A model generated the notes under the pieces. The model worked only from the letters and a program-made list of their open reading frames with translations, made no database searches and had not been told where the DNA came from. A program made the translations under genes and the position numbers. Shown here piece by piece: positions 60,614-64,000 of a DNA stretch of 64,000 bases. The stretch comes from Myroides sp. JBRI-B21084 (GTDB lineage Bacteria > Bacteroidota > Bacteroidia > Flavobacteriales > Flavobacteriaceae). The DNA lies in NCBI RefSeq assembly GCF_030545015.1, contig NZ_CP120653.1, positions 1,612,001-1,676,000 of the forward strand. The letters run 5' to 3'. The first letter of the stretch is position 1; each line of letters begins with the position of its first letter.

Positions 60614-62266
60614 TTAATTAAGTAATTGTTTTGCGTGTTGTAAAGCAGCTTCGGTTATTTTATTTCCCGAAAGCATTTGTGCAATTTCATGTATTCTTTC
60701 TTCATTTGTTAACAATTGTATCGTTGAAGTTGTAGCTTCATCATTGTCATATTTTGAAACTTTAAAATGTTGCTTTCCTTTCGATGCTACTTGTGGTAAA
60801 TGCGTAATTGCAAAAATTTGCATATAATTGCCCATATCTTTCATAATATTGCCCATTTTATCGGCAACATCACCAGAAACACCAGTGTCAATTTCATCAA
60901 AAATTATGGTAGGTAAATTGCTTTTACTTGCTAAAATAGATTTTACAGCTAACATAATTCTAGAAAGTTCTCCGCCTGATGCTGTTTTTTTCAACAACCC
61001 AAATTGCATTCCTTTATTTGCAGAGAATAACCAATTTACTTCATTTTTTCCATTGGTTGAAAAATTTTCTGTAGCTACTAATTCAATTTTAAATTGCGCA
61101 TTTGGCATACCTAATGGAGCAATTAATTGACTGATATTGCGTTCTAAATTAGTTAAAACTGCAGTACGCTTTTCATGTAACTTATTTGCTAAACTATTCA
61201 GTTCTTTTTCAGTTACAATTAATAAATTTTCTAATTGGACAATTTCATCATCAATTGTTTCTAAACCAGCTACTTTTTCAGATAATTCGTTTTGAATATG
61301 AAGTAATTCTTCAATAGTTGAAACGTGATGCTTTTTTTGTAATTGATAGATTTGTTGTAATTTTTGATTAAGAATTTCTAACTGATGTGGATCTGCAACT
61401 AATTGTTGCATAGCATTTTGAACTTCATCAGCAATATCTTCAATTTCAATAAAACTACTTTCTATACGTTGATATAAGCTTTCATACGCACCACTAATTT
61501 GTGCCAAACGCTGCATTTGTAACTTAACTTCGTATAATTGTTTACTAACTCCTAAATCTTCGTTTGTTAATAAAGCATTTGTTTGTTCTAAAAAACTGCC
61601 AACTTTTTCAACATTTGATAAAATTTCAAACTGACTTTCTAATTCTTCTTGTTCGCCTGCTTTTAAATTAGCTTGTAACAATTCATCTAACAAAAATGCA
61701 TTGTAATCTTGTTCTTTAGCAATTAACAATTGTTTTTCTTTTAAGAGCTTTAAATCACTTTGTTGCTTTTTAAAAATTTGATATTGTTTTTGATAATCTT
61801 TTAAAAGCGAACCATTTTCTGCAAAAACATCAACCAATTGCAATTGATATTTTTCATTAAACAAATCTTGAGTTTGGTGTTGTGTGTGAATATCAATTAA
61901 AACTGTGCTTAATTGCTGCAAATTTTGTAGTGTTGTAGGAGCATCGTTTACAAAAGCGCGCGATTTACCAGTAGGAAGTATTTCTCTCCTAATTATAGTA
62001 TCTTCTTCATAATCAAGTTCAAGTGCAGTGAAAAACGATTCTAAATTGTACGATTTTAAAGAAAATTGTGCTTCAATAATACATTTTTCATTTGAATTTC
62101 TCAAAACACTTAAATCGGCTCTTTTCCCTAAAACCAAAGACAAAGCATCAAGTAAAATTGATTTACCTGCACCTGTTTCTCCGGTAATTATGGTAAGATT
62201 ATTAGAAAAATTAACCGATGCATGTGTAATTAATGCATAATTTGTAATTGATAAGTGTGTTAACAT
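60614..62266 (-). CDS. recN: DNA repair protein RecN
   Basis: 550 residues, SMC-like ATPase. Walker A GETGAGKS (29-36), long coiled-coil arms (about 150-370), then the ABC signature ASGGELSRIMLAVKS and Walker B LPTIIFDEIDTGVSGD near residue 455. It acts early in repair of double-strand breaks. Third gene of the coaBC-porD-recN operon, ten bases after the porD stop. No SOS box was seen directly upstream, in keeping with its internal operon position. Confidence 0.94.
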   Translation of the reverse strand: MLTHLSITNYALITHASVNFSNNLTIITGETGAGKSILLDALSLVLGKRADLSVLRNSNEKCIIEAQFSLKSYNLESFFTALELDYEEDTIIRREILPTGKSRAFVNDAPTTLQNLQQLSTVLIDIHTQHQTQDLFNEKYQLQLVDVFAENGSLLKDYQKQYQIFKKQQSDLKLLKEKQLLIAKEQDYNAFLLDELLQANLKAGEQEELESQFEILSNVEKVGSFLEQTNALLTNEDLGVSKQLYEVKLQMQRLAQISGAYESLYQRIESSFIEIEDIADEVQNAMQQLVADPHQLEILNQKLQQIYQLQKKHHVSTIEELLHIQNELSEKVAGLETIDDEIVQLENLLIVTEKELNSLANKLHEKRTAVLTNLERNISQLIAPLGMPNAQFKIELVATENFSTNGKNEVNWLFSANKGMQFGLLKKTASGGELSRIMLAVKSILASKSNLPTIIFDEIDTGVSGDVADKMGNIMKDMGNYMQIFAITHLPQVASKGKQHFKVSKYDNDEATTSTIQLLTNEERIHEIAQMLSGNKITEAALQHAKQLLN

Positions 62267-62276
62267 ATCTTTTATA

Positions 62277-63164
62277 TTACATACGGTTCCATTTAGCTCC
62301 GTTTGTAGAATTTATTCTTGTTAAAGTTTCAATAAGTTTGTTGGTATCAAAAGTTGGTCCTGCATTAAAAACATTAGTAATTTCATCGGCCTTAGCATCA
62401 AAGAAAATTCTTGTAACTAAAGCATTCGGTCTACTTTTATGTATGTTTGAAAGTGCATCAATTGCAGCAGCAATACCTGTTTTACCTTGATCAGGACTCG
62501 TAGCCATTAAATCTAAACCATTTATATGATAATTGTATAAAGCTTCGCGGTATGGTGCATACATATTAGCTAAAATATCGTTTATTAAAGCGTAACGATT
62601 GTTTTGTTCGCCCATTTTCCAACCTTTATCATCGTTTTGTTGCATCATGGCTACAACATTTGACGCTTTTTGAAAGTTAGTTGTTCCGCCGTATAACGAA
62701 AAAGTATCTGCATCTAAACCAACTACTACATGTGCATAATAGCTTAATAAACCAACTAAATTTGAATTGATTGCATTTTCTGAATAAACTAACGGTTCAA
62801 ATTCTAAATAATTGAAATTTATAAACTTATCGCTAAAGTTAAATATTGATGTTCCATAACCTGAATTAAAAACCGGACGCGATGATTGAACTTGCAAAGT
62901 GCCAGAAAAAGCATTTGTATTGGCATCGTATGAATTTACAACTAACAACACATTACAATCAATTAATTCAGATTTTTTTACTGTATTGTTTGTAAATTTA
63001 GTATTGTTTAAAAAATCGCGCATGGCATTTTGTAAAGTACTAAACACCTGTTTATTTGATTGTTGAATTTTATCTGCATTTACAACAACATTTGCATTTA
63101 ATTCTTGTGCAACTGCTGTGCTGCCCACAAGTAGTAAAAAAAACAATACAATTTTATTTAGCAT
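62277..63164 (-). CDS. porD: DUF4835 family exported protein (PorD-like, type IX secretion)
   Basis: 295 residues: signal peptide (1-19, ending AVAQ) and a DUF4835 body with ELNANVVVNADKIQQSNKQV at the start, then YAHVVVGLDADTFSLYGG, and ALVTRIFFDAKADEI near the C-terminus. The family is linked with the type IX secretion system and known as PorD. The T9SS sorting domain at 45471 shows the system is used here. The ATG overlaps the coaBC 3' end by 11 bases and recN follows ten bases on, a conserved flavobacterial order. The symbol rests on family naming. Confidence 0.82.
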   Translation of the reverse strand: MLNKIVLFFLLLVGSTAVAQELNANVVVNADKIQQSNKQVFSTLQNAMRDFLNNTKFTNNTVKKSELIDCNVLLVVNSYDANTNAFSGTLQVQSSRPVFNSGYGTSIFNFSDKFINFNYLEFEPLVYSENAINSNLVGLLSYYAHVVVGLDADTFSLYGGTTNFQKASNVVAMMQQNDDKGWKMGEQNNRYALINDILANMYAPYREALYNYHINGLDLMATSPDQGKTGIAAAIDALSNIHKSRPNALVTRIFFDAKADEITNVFNAGPTFDTNKLIETLTRINSTNGAKWNRM

Positions 63165-64000
63165 AATTTTTTAAAATTTGGTCAATAATATCTTTAGCAA
63201 CATCTTCTTTTGATTTTAATTCTTGCGGAAAGATATTAAAATCTTTATCAATAAAGGTAACTTTATTTGTTGGTTTTCCAAAACCGGCACCTTTATCATT
63301 TAACGAATTTAAAACAATTAAATCTAAATTTTTCTTTTTTAGTTTGGATTTAGCATATTCAATTTCATTTTCTGTTTCTAAAGCAAAACCTACTAAAAAC
63401 TGATGCGTTTTTATTGCACCTAAAGATGCTAAAATATCAGGATTTTTTTCTAAAACAATGGTAAATTCTTCATCGTTTTTTTTAATTTTTTGGGTTGCTA
63501 CTGTTTTTGGTCTGTAATCAGCAATAGCAGCCGCCCCAATAACAATATCTGCACTTTCAAAAACATCGTGACATGCCTGATACATATCATTTGCAGAAAG
63601 TATTTTTTGAACCTTTATTTGTGAATTATTTGTTTTTAAAGAAGTTGGTCCTGTAATTAGCACTACATTTGCTCCGCGATTTGCAGCTTCGTTTGCAATA
63701 TCAAAACCCATTTTCCCAGTTGAATGGTTACCTATAAAGCGTACAGGATCAATAGGTTCGTAAGTTGGTCCGGCGGTAATTACAACTTGCTTTCCTTTTA
63801 AATCATTAGAACTATTTTTCGAAAAATATTCATTTAAAACATTTAACATAAATTCAGGTTCGGCCATTCTACCCTGCCCTATTAAACCCGATGCTAATTC
63901 GCCAAAGGCGGTTTCAATTTCAATATTTCCATAGCTAACTAATTTTTGAATGTTTGATTTAGTAGAAGGATGAATAAACATATCTAAATCCATAGCAGGT
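63154..64000 (-). CDS. coaBC: Phosphopantothenoylcysteine decarboxylase/phosphopantothenate--cysteine ligase (partial)
   Basis: The C-terminal 282 codons; the N-terminus lies beyond the right edge. The first visible residues PAMDLDMFIHPST are the end of the decarboxylase (CoaC) domain, whose PAMxxxM motif binds substrate. The rest is the ligase (CoaB) domain: ITAGPTYEPIDPVRFIGNHS, GKMGFDIANEAANRGA and, later, KKNLDLIVLNSLNDKGAGFG with its nucleotide-contact residues. It makes 4'-phosphopantetheine for coenzyme A. It precedes porD and recN with an 11-base overlap to the former. Confidence 0.93.
   Translation of the reverse strand, partial: PAMDLDMFIHPSTKSNIQKLVSYGNIEIETAFGELASGLIGQGRMAEPEFMLNVLNEYFSKNSSNDLKGKQVVITAGPTYEPIDPVRFIGNHSTGKMGFDIANEAANRGANVVLITGPTSLKTNNSQIKVQKILSANDMYQACHDVFESADIVIGAAAIADYRPKTVATQKIKKNDEEFTIVLEKNPDILASLGAIKTHQFLVGFALETENEIEYAKSKLKKKNLDLIVLNSLNDKGAGFGKPTNKVTFIDKDFNIFPQELKSKEDVAKDIIDQILKNYAK

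Noticed and set aside
1..64000. CRISPR arrays, tRNA, rRNA and prophage genes
   Set aside because: Scanned for regular repeat-spacer units, cloverleaf-like CCA-ending segments and phage structural genes; none were convincing. AT-rich simple repeats are common but irregular.

Overview
The window looks like chromosomal DNA of a member of the Flavobacteriaceae (Bacteroidota). It is strongly AT-rich, genes are closely packed, and recognisable promoters carry the Bacteroidota -7 element TAnnTTTG rather than a TATAAT box. Families typical of the group are present: DUF4834, DUF4835/PorD, DUF4249 beside a TonB-dependent receptor, DUF3810, a type IX secretion sorting domain, Mqo and a type II NADH dehydrogenase. 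No rRNA, tRNA, CRISPR array, prophage or intact insertion sequence was seen.

Layout. 1-8.9 kb: a truncated outer-membrane protein, small membrane proteins, a DMT transporter plus NUDIX pair, a YciO/Sua5 protein, a UvrD/PcrA helicase, a saccharopine-dehydrogenase-like enzyme and oxygen-independent HemN. 8.9-9.8 kb: a degenerate island with a decayed copy of the hemN 5' region, a truncated small gene and a REP-like hairpin. 9.8-15.3 kb: secreted rhodanese, DUF4834, a large YfhO-type membrane protein, fluoride channel, GT4 glycosyltransferase and a beta-barrel protein. 15.3-18.2 kb: a sugar block (pfkA, gap, N-acetylglucosamine-kinase-like). 18.2-25.7 kb: giant TamB divergent from tsaD-rsmE-methyltransferase. 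25.8-31.3 kb: mqo, the Holliday junction resolvase gene, purM and a FecA-like receptor. 31.4-45.4 kb: SDR and AraC regulator, DUF983, RluA-type synthase, GNAT protein, rocD, rlmD, pepD, a [2Fe-2S] thioredoxin-like protein, a DUF3810 metalloprotease and NDH-2. 45.4-50.2 kb: a secreted PNGase F-like protein and a TonB receptor/DUF4249 pair. 50.2-60.4 kb: an aromatic-acid catabolic cluster. 60.4-64 kb: an inverted-repeat element, then recN, porD and coaBC (the last cut by the window edge).

The most interesting system is the cluster at 50.2-60.4 kb. It encodes a flavin reductase, a fused aryl-CoA 5-hydroxylase/old-yellow-enzyme protein, an aryl-CoA ligase, a 4HBT thioesterase, a DUF1304 membrane protein, a nitrilase-superfamily enzyme with an intact Glu-Lys-Cys triad, a gentisate-type ring-cleavage dioxygenase, an FAH-family hydrolase and a maleate isomerase. 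Together they give a glutathione-independent route: aromatic acid to aryl-CoA, 5-hydroxylation, CoA release, ring cleavage, hydrolysis to pyruvate plus a C4 acid, and isomerisation to fumarate. If the substrate is salicylate this is the salicylyl-CoA/gentisate route. If it is anthranilate, ring cleavage of 5-hydroxyanthranilate should leave an amide, and the nitrilase-like enzyme would be the missing deamidase (maleamate to maleate). No regulator or transporter accompanies the cluster. A strongly folded element lies between its last two genes and an inverted-repeat element closes it.

Several starts were moved downstream from near-cognate TTG codons to ATG. For pcrA, hemN, purM and the 2Fe-2S protein the TTG overlaps or abuts a predicted -7 element. 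tamB is the opposite case: it has no ATG, and its basic N-terminus appears to lie upstream of the first usable TTG.
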